NCBI GenBank assembly: GCA_028821195.1
Contig: JAPPHB010000051.1
Span: forward strand, 1 to 33,162
DNA length: 33,162 nt
Direction of reading: 5' to 3'
Source of the DNA: Gammaproteobacteria bacterium
Lineage (GTDB): Bacteria; Gemmatimonadota; Gemmatimonadetes; Longimicrobiales; Gaopeijiaceae
Below the pieces are notes generated by a model that was given only the letters and a program-made list of their open reading frames with translations, had not been told where the DNA came from and searched no databases. A program made the translations under genes and the position numbers. Numbering within the stretch: position 1 is the first letter of the stretch; every line of letters begins with the position of its first letter. Below are positions 16,564 to 28,110 of this stretch, piece after piece.

Positions 16564-16668
16564 CGGGCCGCCGGGGTAGCGGGCCGCAGTCACGCCGTCG
16601 GGGGGTAGCGCGCCACCAGGGCTAGCGAACCACCAGGGATTAGCGGTTCACGAAGGGTAGCGGGCCAC
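16561..16668 (+). repeat. Degenerate TAGCG-GCC tandem repeats
   Basis: TAGCG recurs at 16561, 16577, 16606, 16623, 16641 and 16658, mostly 17-18 bases apart, each followed by a variant of GGCC(A/G)CC(A/G)GGG. The first copy contains the stop codon of the NHL gene. This is a degenerate minisatellite at the 3' end of a gene. No function is known to me. Confidence 0.5.
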
Positions 16669-16678
16669 TCTGCACGGT

Positions 16679-16754
16679 GTTGCAAATCCGCAGATGCAAC
16701 AGAGCGTTGCATATCCTCAGATGCAACCAGGTGTTGCTTTTCCGAAAAAGCAAC
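16679..16754. repeat. Three tandem hairpins with exact 27-base period
   Basis: Three 22-base units at 16679-16700, 16706-16727 and 16733-16754 each begin GTTGC and end GCAAC, separated by 5-base spacers. Unit 1 has a 6-bp stem, unit 2 a 7-bp stem (GTTGCAT/ATGCAAC) and unit 3 a 9-bp stem (GTTGCTTTT/AAAAGCAAC) with a CCGA loop. Units 1 and 2 share an ATCCNCAG loop. The pattern could be an array of operator half-sites, an array of RNA hairpins or a small mobile repeat. No T-tract follows. The rest of the gap to 16914 shows only the RBS of the next gene. Confidence 0.75.
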
Positions 16755-16914
16755 ACTGTGCGGAGGGGTTTGGGCGGCGAGCTGTCCCTGGCGCATCGCC
16801 GACCGATGCCCAGCCCGCATCCGCGGATCCGGTGGGAACCGCGGGTTTGTTCACGCCGAATGGGATGCGTATCATGTCCTCCCCGAGTTGGAACCATCTG
16901 TCGGAGTACAAGCC

Positions 16915-18018
16915 ATGACTCGCCGAACATCGATTGCAGTGCCCGCTCTCGCCACCATGCTGGCCCTCGGCATCATCCTCGCGCCCGGGCAGCAGATCGA
17001 GGCGCAGACTCCGGTCGAGGCGCAGACTCCAGGCACGGTCGTCCCTCCAGGCTCGATCGCCGGCGCTGCGGGCTCCACTGGCGAGATGCCCGGCCCCATC
17101 CTCAACGCCTTCGGAGAGGAAGTCGTCGCCACCTTCTCCATCGTCGCGCGGGATCCGGCCACCGATGAGCTGGGAGTGGCGGTGCAGTCGCGGGCGTTTC
17201 GCGCGGGGGCGATTGTTTCGTACGCCAAGGCGGGCGTCGGGGCGATCGCGACCCAGGCGGCCGCCAACCAGACCTACGGGCCGCGCGGGCTTGAGCTGCT
17301 GGAGTTGGGGCTCTCGCCGGACGAGGTGGTGGAGCACCTGACTGGTGCGGACCCGGGCCGCGACCGCCGCCAGCTCGCCGTGATCGACGCCGAGGGGCGG
17401 GTGCGGGCCTACACCGGATCGGGCACCAGCGCCTGGGCGGGCCACATCGAGGGCGAGAACTTCTCGGCCCAGGGCAACATCCTCGCCGGGGAGGCGGTGG
17501 TGCAGGCGATGGAGGAGGCGTTCGAGTCGTCGACGGGGCCGCTCGCGCTCCGCCTCATGGACGCCCTCGATGCCGGCGAGGCCGCCGGGGGCGACGCGCG
17601 CGGCAAGCAGGCCGGAGGAGTGCTGGTGGTGAGGCCCATCGGCAACTCGGGCCGGACCACCGACCGCTGGGTGGACGTGCGCGTGGACGACCACGCCGAG
17701 CCGTTCAAGGAACTGCGCCGCCTGGTCAACATGTCCGTCTCGCGCATCCACTCGCGGGACGCGCGCGACCTAGCCGCCCAGGGCCGCTTCGACGAAGCCA
17801 TCGCGGCCCAGAAGGAAGCGATTGCGATCGTGCCCGGGGAGGATCAACTCATCTACGGCCTGGCGCGGCTGTACGCCCGAGCGGGCGACGCCGCGGGTGC
17901 GGTCGCCACGCTCGAGGAAGCCATCGCCATCGACGCGCGCTGGCGCGGACTGGCCGCGACGCAGGCCGATTTCGACAACATCCGCGATAACGCGGAGTTC
18001 CGGGGACTCATAGGATGA
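16915..18018 (+). CDS. DUF1028 family secreted protein with TPR-like C-terminus
   Basis: 367 residues from the ATG at 16915 (GGAG 9 bases upstream); the in-frame ATG at 16888 is less well placed. A signal peptide TSIAVPALATMLALGIILAP is followed by a low-complexity EAQTPVEAQTP linker. The DUF1028 (Ntn-hydrolase-like) domain spans about residues 65-240: ATFSIVARDPATDELGVAVQ, GVGAIATQAAANQTYGPRGL, GSGTSAWAGHIEGENFSAQG, NILAGEAVVQAMEEAF and KQAGGVLVV. The C-terminal ~90 residues resemble TPR helices (DARDLAAQGRFDEAIAAQ, LIYGLARLYARAGDAAGAV). Family members are suspected amidohydrolases; the reaction is not established. Its stop overlaps an ATG at 18015 and the RidA-like gene follows closely, so co-expression is likely. 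Confidence 0.85.
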   Translation: MTRRTSIAVPALATMLALGIILAPGQQIEAQTPVEAQTPGTVVPPGSIAGAAGSTGEMPGPILNAFGEEVVATFSIVARDPATDELGVAVQSRAFRAGAIVSYAKAGVGAIATQAAANQTYGPRGLELLELGLSPDEVVEHLTGADPGRDRRQLAVIDAEGRVRAYTGSGTSAWAGHIEGENFSAQGNILAGEAVVQAMEEAFESSTGPLALRLMDALDAGEAAGGDARGKQAGGVLVVRPIGNSGRTTDRWVDVRVDDHAEPFKELRRLVNMSVSRIHSRDARDLAAQGRFDEAIAAQKEAIAIVPGEDQLIYGLARLYARAGDAAGAVATLEEAIAIDARWRGLAATQADFDNIRDNAEFRGLIG

Positions 18019-18062
18019 GATCCGGGAGGACCTTGACCACGACATTCCAGAGGACATTGACC

Positions 18063-18575
18063 ATGAGCGTTCGCGCATTCTCCCGTTTCCGCCCATCCGT
18101 CGCTTTCCGCGCATCCTTCGCTCTCATCTTTCTCGCCATGCTTCCTGCGTGCGCCGGCGACGTGTCGCTCGACCTGAACCTCGAGGGGCTCCTGCGGGAG
18201 CGGAGCTACGTCAACCCGCGCTCGGCGGCTGATCCGGACGTCCCTCCCTTCAGCGCCGGGGTGATGGTGGGCAACACCTTCCACGTGTCGGGGACGCTGG
18301 GGCTCGGACCCAACCAGACCGTGCCCGAGACCGCCCAGGAGGAGGCCCGCAACGTCCTCACCAACGTGCAGAACACGCTCGAGGCCGCGGGGCTGACCAT
18401 GGACGACCTGGTGTCGGTGCAAGTGTTCGCCTCGGACGTCGCGGACTACGACGCCTTCAACGAGGTCTACCGCACCTTCTTCACCCAGGAGTACCCGGCG
18501 CGGGCGTTCCTGGGCTCGGGCCCGCTGCTCTTCGGGGCGCGCTTCGAGGTACTCGGGTTCGCGGTCGCGCGGTAG
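18063..18575 (+). CDS. RidA/YjgF-family lipoprotein
   Basis: 170 residues from the ATG at 18063, which has AGAGGA 8 bases upstream; an earlier in-frame ATG at 18015 overlaps the DUF1028 stop (ATGA) but would bury the signal peptide. FALIFLAMLPAC is a lipoprotein signal with a LPAC lipobox. The mature domain is RidA-like: FSAGVMVGNTFHVSGTLGLG, TAQEEARNVLTNVQNTLEAA, MDDLVSVQVFASDVADYDAF, YPARAFLGSG. Cytoplasmic RidA deaminates reactive enamines/imines. This exported version has the PAR arginine but an unusual environment, so the substrate is unknown. Pairing with DUF1028, a family that neighbours RidA in many genomes, suggests a shared amide/imine catabolic step. Confidence 0.83.
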   Translation: MSVRAFSRFRPSVAFRASFALIFLAMLPACAGDVSLDLNLEGLLRERSYVNPRSAADPDVPPFSAGVMVGNTFHVSGTLGLGPNQTVPETAQEEARNVLTNVQNTLEAAGLTMDDLVSVQVFASDVADYDAFNEVYRTFFTQEYPARAFLGSGPLLFGARFEVLGFAVAR

Positions 18576-18639
18576 CTGGCCAGGCTGGCCGGGAGATCGG
18601 AGCAGCCGGACCCCCGAGCGGATCTCGGCAGGCGCCTCC

Positions 18640-19563
18640 TCAGAACGTACTCACCAACTCCCGCATGCGGCGCTTGGTGGCCTCGTCCGGGAAGCGCCCC
18701 AGCGCCGAGTGCATGTTCTCCACGAGGTGCACGGGGTTCGAGGTCTCGGTGAGCGCGCAAGTCACGGCCGGGTGCGACAGCACGTATTTGAGCGAGAACT
18801 GGGCCCAGCTCTCGCAGTCGAACCCGGTCGCCCATTCCGGGAGCTCGTGGGGGGCCACCCGCCCGAAATAACTGCCGTTCATGAAGGGCCGGTTGGTGAG
18901 CACGGCCAGTCCCAGATCCTGCGCCAGCGGCAGAATCCTCTCCTCCGCAAGCGGCTCCATGACCGAGTAGTTCACGTGCACGAAGTCGAACGACTCGCTG
19001 CGCATGAAGGCCTCGAGCCGCTCGAAGTTTCGGTATGCGGAGACGGTCACGCCGATGTAGCGCGCCTCGCCGCTGTCCTTCCAGGCGCGCACGTTGGGCC
19101 AGTGGACATCGAGGTCGCGCAGGCTTTCGACCTGCAGCAGGTCCAGCGTCGGGCGTCCGAAGAGCCGCTGCGACTGGCGCATCTGCGCGATGCCGGCGTC
19201 CTCGCCCTCGGTGTTGATCTTGGCAGCGAGGAAGAGACTGTCCTGGAACCGGGGCCGGGTGAGGATCTCACCGAATTCGCGGTCGATCTCCGGGGTGCGG
19301 GGCGAAGTGTCGACCACGCGGCCGCCCTGCTCGAGCAGCGTGCGGAGCACCGCCTCCAGCGGATCCGTGCCTTCGGTGGGAATCTCGAGCACGGGCTTCG
19401 AGGAGCCGAACCCCACGATCGGCAGGCGCTCGCCCGTGCCCGGGATTTCGCGCGTCGGGAAGGCCTGTTGGATGGAGACCAGGCTACGTGGGAGCGAGAG
19501 TGCGGCGCCCAGACCGGCGAGGCGGGTCAGGAACTCTCGGCGGTTGGTGTCGTCGGATTTCAT
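18640..19563 (-). CDS. Tat-exported aldo/keto reductase-like protein
   Basis: 307 residues; the ATG at 19563 has GGGGAA 7 bases upstream and opens MKSDDTNRREFLTRLAGLGA, a twin-arginine signal. The rest is a TIM-barrel aldo/keto-reductase-like protein: LPIVGFGSSKP, VLRTLLEQGGRVVDTSP, FLAAKINTEGED, LLQVESLRDLDVHW, GEARYIGVTVSAYR, FVHVNYSVMEP. The Asp (VVDTS) and Lys (AAKI) of the AKR tetrad are present, but the region normally carrying the catalytic Tyr reads PRTPEIDREFG, without one. It may therefore be a non-reductase or an altered enzyme. It is second in a minus-strand pair behind the cytochrome c/copper protein (71-base gap), consistent with an extracytoplasmic redox pathway. Confidence 0.82.
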   Translation of the reverse strand: MKSDDTNRREFLTRLAGLGAALSLPRSLVSIQQAFPTREIPGTGERLPIVGFGSSKPVLEIPTEGTDPLEAVLRTLLEQGGRVVDTSPRTPEIDREFGEILTRPRFQDSLFLAAKINTEGEDAGIAQMRQSQRLFGRPTLDLLQVESLRDLDVHWPNVRAWKDSGEARYIGVTVSAYRNFERLEAFMRSESFDFVHVNYSVMEPLAEERILPLAQDLGLAVLTNRPFMNGSYFGRVAPHELPEWATGFDCESWAQFSLKYVLSHPAVTCALTETSNPVHLVENMHSALGRFPDEATKRRMRELVSTF

Positions 19564-19634
19564 CTCGGCTTCCCCGAATCGGTCAATGAGGTTCGGTTTC
19601 CGGGCGCGGGGCGGTCGCCTGCGTGCCGGGCCCG

Positions 19635-20984
19635 CTACGGCTCGTCCGACGCGAGCCGCGTCCGCTCCCGCAGCAGCCGCTGGTAGTCCTCCTCGCTCAG
19701 GTAGGTGATCCCCACCCAGGCGTGCGACATCTCGTCCACGCCGCGGGCGCCGAACAATACCCACTGATCCGGATCCGGATTGATGGGATTGTTGGCGGTA
19801 TTGTCGAACTGCGAGTGGAAGAGGAGGACGGTGCCCTTGGGCAGCAGCGGCTGCACTTCGTCTTCGTAGATGTAGGCGATCTGCCAGTTGTGGTTGTATT
19901 GGTTCACGCGGCTGAGCATCTCGCGGCGACCATCGGGATAGATGGCCTCCATGGACATCGCGGTGCCCCGCATGTGCATGTGGGGCCGGAAACTCTGGAG
20001 GAGCGCCGGCTGGTCGAGCACGTACGCGTGCTCCAGGGTGAGGTAGCCGTGCGGCGGGATGATCAGGTCGCGGGCGCGCGGGCCCGTCCTGAAGGTGCCG
20101 TCGATGAGGTGGCGCTGTTCACCCGCGGATGACAGCTCCGGCTCGTAACCTGGCGGATAGAGCCAGACCCCGGCCTCGACCACGTCATCCGGCACCGGGG
20201 TGCCGATCGGAAAATAGTGGAGCCCCCAGGAGATCTGCGCCGGCCCGGGAAGCAGGAGCTTTCCCACGCCGTCGGGCAGCTTGTCCCAGCGCTTGCCGAC
20301 GCCCATGCCGACCAGCTCCATGCGGTAGCCGTCCTGCACGAAGCGCACGTGTCCGTGGTGCACGACCTTGACGCCCAGCGGATACGAGGGCTTGAACTCC
20401 GCTGCCCGGATCCAGCGGCGCTCGGCGAGCCCCTCGAACTCCACGGTGTGGTCCCACCACTGGTCCTGGCCGTTGGCGACGACCGTGAACGGCTCCGAGC
20501 GCACCACGAAGTCGGGCGGGCCCAGCTCCGCCTCGAGCTCCCACTCGTATGCGGGCGGATACTCGATGGGCGGTGGCATGTCGGCAGGGTCGCCCTCGGG
20601 CGCGCCCGCGTCGGCCCACCGCACGATGGTGGCGATCTCGTCGTCGCTGAGCGAGATGTCGTTCTCGTACTCCTGGATGCCCACCGTCTTGTCGAGGTGC
20701 CAGGGCGGCATGATGCGCTGTTCGACGCGGTAGCGGATGAGCGGCGCGAACGGAACCGTCTGCTCGTAGGTGAGGAGCGGCATGGGGCCGATGCCGTCAG
20801 GCCGGTGGCACTGCTGGCACGAGCGCTGGATGATGGGCGCGATGTCGCGCGACCAGGTGGGCGCGTCGTTGCCGGCCGACATTGCCACCTCGGCGCCTGC
20901 AGGACCCGCGTCCGCATTCTGGGCGGCGGCGGGCGTGCCCCAGACGAGCCCGAGGATCAGGGGAAGCGTCATCAGGCGGCTCAT
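19635..20984 (-). CDS. Periplasmic cytochrome c / copper type II monooxygenase-like protein
   Basis: 449 residues; the ATG at 20984 has GGAGGT 6 bases upstream. The signal peptide is RLMTLPLILGLVWGTPAAAQ. A c-type haem site CQQCH lies at residues 56-60, with a candidate axial Met in IMPPW at ~92. The C-terminal two thirds resembles the two-domain copper type II ascorbate-dependent monooxygenase fold: VKVVHHGHVRF near 205, LHYFPIGTPVPDD near 255 and SFRPHMHMRGTAMSM near 330, with repeated His suited to copper. It is predicted to act in the periplasm as a haem-linked oxidoreductase or lytic oxidase. It is followed on the same strand by the Tat-exported AKR-like protein. Substrate unknown. Confidence 0.82.
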   Translation of the reverse strand: MSRLMTLPLILGLVWGTPAAAQNADAGPAGAEVAMSAGNDAPTWSRDIAPIIQRSCQQCHRPDGIGPMPLLTYEQTVPFAPLIRYRVEQRIMPPWHLDKTVGIQEYENDISLSDDEIATIVRWADAGAPEGDPADMPPPIEYPPAYEWELEAELGPPDFVVRSEPFTVVANGQDQWWDHTVEFEGLAERRWIRAAEFKPSYPLGVKVVHHGHVRFVQDGYRMELVGMGVGKRWDKLPDGVGKLLLPGPAQISWGLHYFPIGTPVPDDVVEAGVWLYPPGYEPELSSAGEQRHLIDGTFRTGPRARDLIIPPHGYLTLEHAYVLDQPALLQSFRPHMHMRGTAMSMEAIYPDGRREMLSRVNQYNHNWQIAYIYEDEVQPLLPKGTVLLFHSQFDNTANNPINPDPDQWVLFGARGVDEMSHAWVGITYLSEEDYQRLLRERTRLASDEP

Positions 20985-21036
20985 CGGCCCACCTCCACAT
21001 GCAGATATCCGTTGGTCCAGCAGACTTCGGACGGCC

Positions 21037-21175
21037 CGAATCACGGTAGGAGATCATGTAAGTTCATACAGGACTGCACGATCCGCCACTCCTACCATTG
21101 GGCTGCGGCCTGTTTTCGCCGTGTGGGAATTGCGGGAGAATCGCCATCAAGTAGCGGGAATTCGCGGGCATCGAG
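21037..21175 (+). repeat. Repeat L2 (left border repeat, structured)
   Basis: Second copy of repeat L, core 21037-21102. GGTAGGAG at 21045-21052 pairs perfectly with CTCCTACC at 21089-21096. Between them lie GTAAGTTCA and CAGGACTGCACGATC as in L1. The downstream similarity GGGAATTGCGGGAG begins near 21125. It lies in the ~200-base gap between the cytochrome gene start and the end of the helicase gene, marking the left edge of the defence island. Confidence 0.7.
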
Positions 21176-21190
21176 ACGGACCTTGCACAG

Positions 21191-24100
21191 CTACCCTTCC
21201 GATGCCGCCGCATACCGCCGCAACACCTCCATACCCTGTTCCTTCAGGCCGTTCAGGTTGCGGGTGAGAACGGCATCGGCCTTGCCCTCCAGCGACAGCC
21301 GGTAAGGATCCGAAGGCGTCATCGGGGGAATGCTCCCGCCAGCCACCTTGATGAGGGCGCGATAGGGGACGCCCTCCCTCCGGAGCCGTTCGAGTCCGCT
21401 GGCCGCGAACAGTCCCTCCCGGGCCTCGAAGATGTGCGCGCTATGAAGGAGAATCCGGCGAGCTTCCTCGCGGAGGCCACGAAGCTTGGCCCTCCGCATT
21501 CGATGCGAGACCGCGGTGGCCTCCTCTTCCACGCGGGCGCGGGCTTGGCGGAGCACAGCAGAAGCGCGCTGTCCTTCGGAATCGGACCAATTGGCATCCT
21601 GCTTGCTGGCGGCCTGTTCGTACTCTGCAAACGTCGCGGCCCGGTAGACGCCACTCTTCTCCTTGACTACGCACACGGCGACCGGTGGCGAGCCGGAGTC
21701 GTGCAGCACGAGGGCCGCCCCGGCTTCGGCGGGCGAGGGATCGGCGGACTCGTCGCCGGACGGCTCGGCGACTTCGAGCAGCAGGTCATCGAAGGTGGGG
21801 TTGCCGTAGGTGAGCAGTTCCACCGAGGATGGGTGGCGGTCGAAGACGGGCGGCCTGAAGGTGACCGCACGGTTGTTCGGGTCGGGGTGGAGCCAGTAGG
21901 CCCCATCAATCGTTTCGTGGGGCTGGAGCCGGTGTCTCGTCCACTCGGAGTTCAGGAAGAGGCGTTCGATGTCGGCGAGGGTCACGGGGCTCGCCGACTC
22001 GACGGATGCCGGGACGCTGTGGTCCACCAGTTCGTCCAGGTCGATGGCCGTCCGGTCCCGGGATCCGGCCTGCGATTCGAGTTCGGAAACGGTGTCTCCG
22101 AAGGCGGCATCCCGCTCGTCCCGCTCCATCATCGCCAGCTTCCCGATCGCCCGTCCCACGTTGTGCAGGATGGGCTGGAGCGTCCCGACCACGTCCTCGA
22201 ACCAGTCGATCCGGGCGCTGAGCCGTTCGTAGACCTTCGCTTCGACGGTGTCCTTGAAGAAGTAGTTGTGGACATGAACCTCATCGTGGCGCTGGCCGAT
22301 CCGGTCGATGCGACCGATTCTCTGCTCGACCCTCATGGGGTTCCACGGCATGTCGTAGTTGATGAGAACCCCGCAGGTCTGGAGGTTGAGGCCCTCGCTT
22401 GCCGACTCGGTGCATAGCAGCATCCTGATGGTCTCTCCCTTGCGGAACTCCTCCTTGATCGCCTCCTTGCTCCGGAGAATCCAGCGCTCGCCGTCCCACG
22501 ACTCGCCGCCCCGCCCCGAATAGCACGCGACGCCCGACCCGTAGACGGCGCGGAGGCTGTCGCGCAGATAGTCCATGGTGTCGGTGTATTGGGTGAAGAG
22601 GATCGCTGAGTCGCGCGAGAGGAAGATCCGCCCCAACTGTCCTTTGAGGAACTCCAGCTTCGAGTCGACGGTGAGGGCTTCGAGCTCGCCGATGAAATCA
22701 TCGAGGTATTCGAGTTCGATCCGGCGCGCTTCGGCATCCGGTGCGGCCATGTCCTCCGCCGCATCGAGCCCGAGGTCGTCCTGTTCGAGGTCCTCTTCGG
22801 AGAGCGCGCCGGAGACCTCGGCGTCTGGATCCATGAGGAATTCACGCCGCCGCCCCAGGCTCGCCCGCGCGGCATGGAACGAACTTGTAAGGCGGCGGCG
22901 GTACACCGTCATGACGAATCCGAGTCCCTTTCGCCGTTCCTCGTAGAGCCGGTAGAAGTGGGAGATGTACTCCTCGATGCGGTCGTAGAGGTCCTGCTCG
23001 ACCGGCGTGAAGGCGATCCATTCGTTCGTCGGGTTTCGCTTGGGAACCCGTTCGGCCAGAATCCCGCGCTCCCTGTACCGGTGCAGGAGTCCGCGCCCGT
23101 TGCGCCAGACGAAGGTCCGGATCGGCGTGTGGTGCCGGACCATCTGGCCCAGGATATGCCGGGCGGCCGGATCGAGAGCCTTGACCTTCGCGGGGGCCTT
23201 GATGGTCTTGGGAAGGTCCTTGACCGCGTTCCAACGAACGGGACCCAGCTTGCTCGACGCCCTCTCCTCGAACGCGGGATCGAGCCGCCCCCCGGTGTCG
23301 AAATAGTCCCGCGTCATCTCCAGAAGAAATGGCCAATCCCTCTGGCCGGGAGGCGTTCGGAGTTCCTCGAAGAACCGGAGGAAGTAGTCCTCCCCCGCCC
23401 CCCAGCGGCCCTCCAGTCCGAGCAGCTTCAGAAGATCCCACACCTCGACGGGATCCACCTGCATGGGTGTGGCGGTCAGGAGATAGAGGCAGCGGGTCCG
23501 GTCCTTGATGCCCGGTCCTTCCCGTGTTCCCGAGAGCAGTTGCAGCAGGTGGTTGTGCCGCGGGGTACGGGTTCCGAACTCCCTGCGGCGGGCGTGATGC
23601 GCTTCGTCCACGAGCACGAGGTCCCATACCGGCTTCAGCACTCCTTCGCGCCGGTCCCTGCGCTTGGCAAGCTGGCTGGACGCGATCAAATGGTCCGCCT
23701 GCTCCCAAGGGGAGCCGGTGAGGGGCGTTTCGCCGCCGTGAACGTCGATGAGCGTCCCCCGTTCGTAGCGGGGGAAGTTCAGCGCGCACTTCTCCCAGAG
23801 TTCCTCCTGCCACTGCCGCACGACGCTGGCGGGTGCGAGGATCAGCGAACGGCGGACCCGCCCAGTGATGATGAGTTGGCGCAACGCCAGCCCGGCCTCG
23901 ATCGTCTTGCCCAGCCCGACCTCGTCGCAGAAGAGGAAGCTCTTCGGAAACTGCTCGACCACGGCATCGATAACGCGGTTCTGGTGCGGCCATGGGGTGA
24001 CGGCTGCGGTTTCGATCCCGATGCGCGACGCACCGGGCATGAACGGCGCGTGGCGCACGAAGCGGAAAGCCGTCCGCTCCTCCGGCGACGGTCGCCGTTC

Positions 24101-24859
24101 GAGGGGATCGACTATCCGGCGCTTGGCCGGTGCGCGCTTGATAAGGTTCTGGTGGACGGCCTCTGGCAGCGGAAGCGCGATCCAACCGGCATCCTGGCCA
24201 CGCCAAAGGGACTCGAACCGGCGCTCGATCGGCGTGATGTAGCCCTCCAAGGCCGGGATCCGATGCTGTCCTTCCCCATGCTCCCAAGAGGTGAAGACCT
24301 GAAATGTCTCGTAGTTCTGCCGCCAACCTCTGAGGGATTCGTTGCTGCTGCCGCTGAACGCCAGCTTGTTGCCGGCCGCGTCCTCGAAGATCCCCTCTTT
24401 GGGGTGGTAGTACTCTTGGGAGTCCGGTCGCGGGATCGGGAGGTCATTGGCGCCCACGGGCAGCACGACCCGGATTTCCAGTCTCCCGCGCGCTACGAGC
24501 CAAGCCATGATTTCGAGCCGCGCCTCAAGATCCGATTCAAGGTCGCCCTCGTCCCGTTCAAGAGCGCCGAGCATGGCCCGCTCCGCGGCGTTTTCGACCG
24601 TCCCGCGCCGCGACTCGCCCCACATGATGGCGTTCACGTCGTCCGGCGAAAGATCGGCTCCGCAGAGCAGACGCATGGATCCGCCGTTCTCGACCAGCCT
24701 CGCCACGCCGGCGGCGGCCACGGCGAGCGCGGAGCTTGAGAAGTAGCCCGCCGAGCGGCGGTAGCGCACGCTTCGTTCCAGTGCGGGGAGGTAGAAGTCG
24801 TGCAGCCGGTCGTCCGATGCGCCGTAGGTGAGGCGGAACCGATGGGACGGGAGACTCAA
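21191..24859 (-). CDS. PLD-like nuclease / SNF2 DEAD-box helicase of an anti-phage system
   Basis: 1222 residues, starting at a TTG; no better start is seen, so the first residues are uncertain. The N-terminal phospholipase-D-like domain has YYHPKEGIF (HxK) and SGSSNESL near residues 150-175. The SNF2/superfamily 2 helicase has Walker A DEVGLGKTIEAG (~315), LVDEAHHARR (DEAH, ~416), LLTATPMQ and the C-terminal motifs ESASEGLNLQ and QRIGRIDRIGQ (~820-850). All catalytic motifs are intact. Helicases of this build sit beside DUF1156 methylases and DUF499 ATPases in defence islands. It is the last gene of the minus-strand operon, 67 bases behind the methylase. Likely role: DNA translocation and cleavage of unmodified invading DNA (inference). 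Confidence 0.88.
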   Translation of the reverse strand: MSLPSHRFRLTYGASDDRLHDFYLPALERSVRYRRSAGYFSSSALAVAAAGVARLVENGGSMRLLCGADLSPDDVNAIMWGESRRGTVENAAERAMLGALERDEGDLESDLEARLEIMAWLVARGRLEIRVVLPVGANDLPIPRPDSQEYYHPKEGIFEDAAGNKLAFSGSSNESLRGWRQNYETFQVFTSWEHGEGQHRIPALEGYITPIERRFESLWRGQDAGWIALPLPEAVHQNLIKRAPAKRRIVDPLERRPSPEERTAFRFVRHAPFMPGASRIGIETAAVTPWPHQNRVIDAVVEQFPKSFLFCDEVGLGKTIEAGLALRQLIITGRVRRSLILAPASVVRQWQEELWEKCALNFPRYERGTLIDVHGGETPLTGSPWEQADHLIASSQLAKRRDRREGVLKPVWDLVLVDEAHHARRREFGTRTPRHNHLLQLLSGTREGPGIKDRTRCLYLLTATPMQVDPVEVWDLLKLLGLEGRWGAGEDYFLRFFEELRTPPGQRDWPFLLEMTRDYFDTGGRLDPAFEERASSKLGPVRWNAVKDLPKTIKAPAKVKALDPAARHILGQMVRHHTPIRTFVWRNGRGLLHRYRERGILAERVPKRNPTNEWIAFTPVEQDLYDRIEEYISHFYRLYEERRKGLGFVMTVYRRRLTSSFHAARASLGRRREFLMDPDAEVSGALSEEDLEQDDLGLDAAEDMAAPDAEARRIELEYLDDFIGELEALTVDSKLEFLKGQLGRIFLSRDSAILFTQYTDTMDYLRDSLRAVYGSGVACYSGRGGESWDGERWILRSKEAIKEEFRKGETIRMLLCTESASEGLNLQTCGVLINYDMPWNPMRVEQRIGRIDRIGQRHDEVHVHNYFFKDTVEAKVYERLSARIDWFEDVVGTLQPILHNVGRAIGKLAMMERDERDAAFGDTVSELESQAGSRDRTAIDLDELVDHSVPASVESASPVTLADIERLFLNSEWTRHRLQPHETIDGAYWLHPDPNNRAVTFRPPVFDRHPSSVELLTYGNPTFDDLLLEVAEPSGDESADPSPAEAGAALVLHDSGSPPVAVCVVKEKSGVYRAATFAEYEQAASKQDANWSDSEGQRASAVLRQARARVEEEATAVSHRMRRAKLRGLREEARRILLHSAHIFEAREGLFAASGLERLRREGVPYRALIKVAGGSIPPMTPSDPYRLSLEGKADAVLTRNLNGLKEQGMEVLRRYAAASEG

Positions 24860-24926
24860 TACAACCCCGGGCCGGATGGCCTGTTGGTGGAGGGACGGCC
24901 TTGCTGACCGGTCGGCGAGAGCATCG

Positions 24927-28092
<3,166 letters not shown>

Positions 28093-28110
28093 AACCCGGT
28101 CCTCGCCCGC

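Noticed and set aside
16679..16754. CRISPR array
   Set aside because: The units are palindromic throughout, spacers are only 5 bases, there are just three copies with differing interiors, and no cas genes are near.
16733..16754. Intrinsic terminator of the NHL gene
   Set aside because: The 9-bp stem is strong but is followed by ACTGTG instead of a T-tract and is one of a periodic set.
22874..24739. A 621-codon plus-strand frame across the helicase gene
   Set aside because: Antisense shadow of the SNF2 helicase with its intact motifs on the minus strand.
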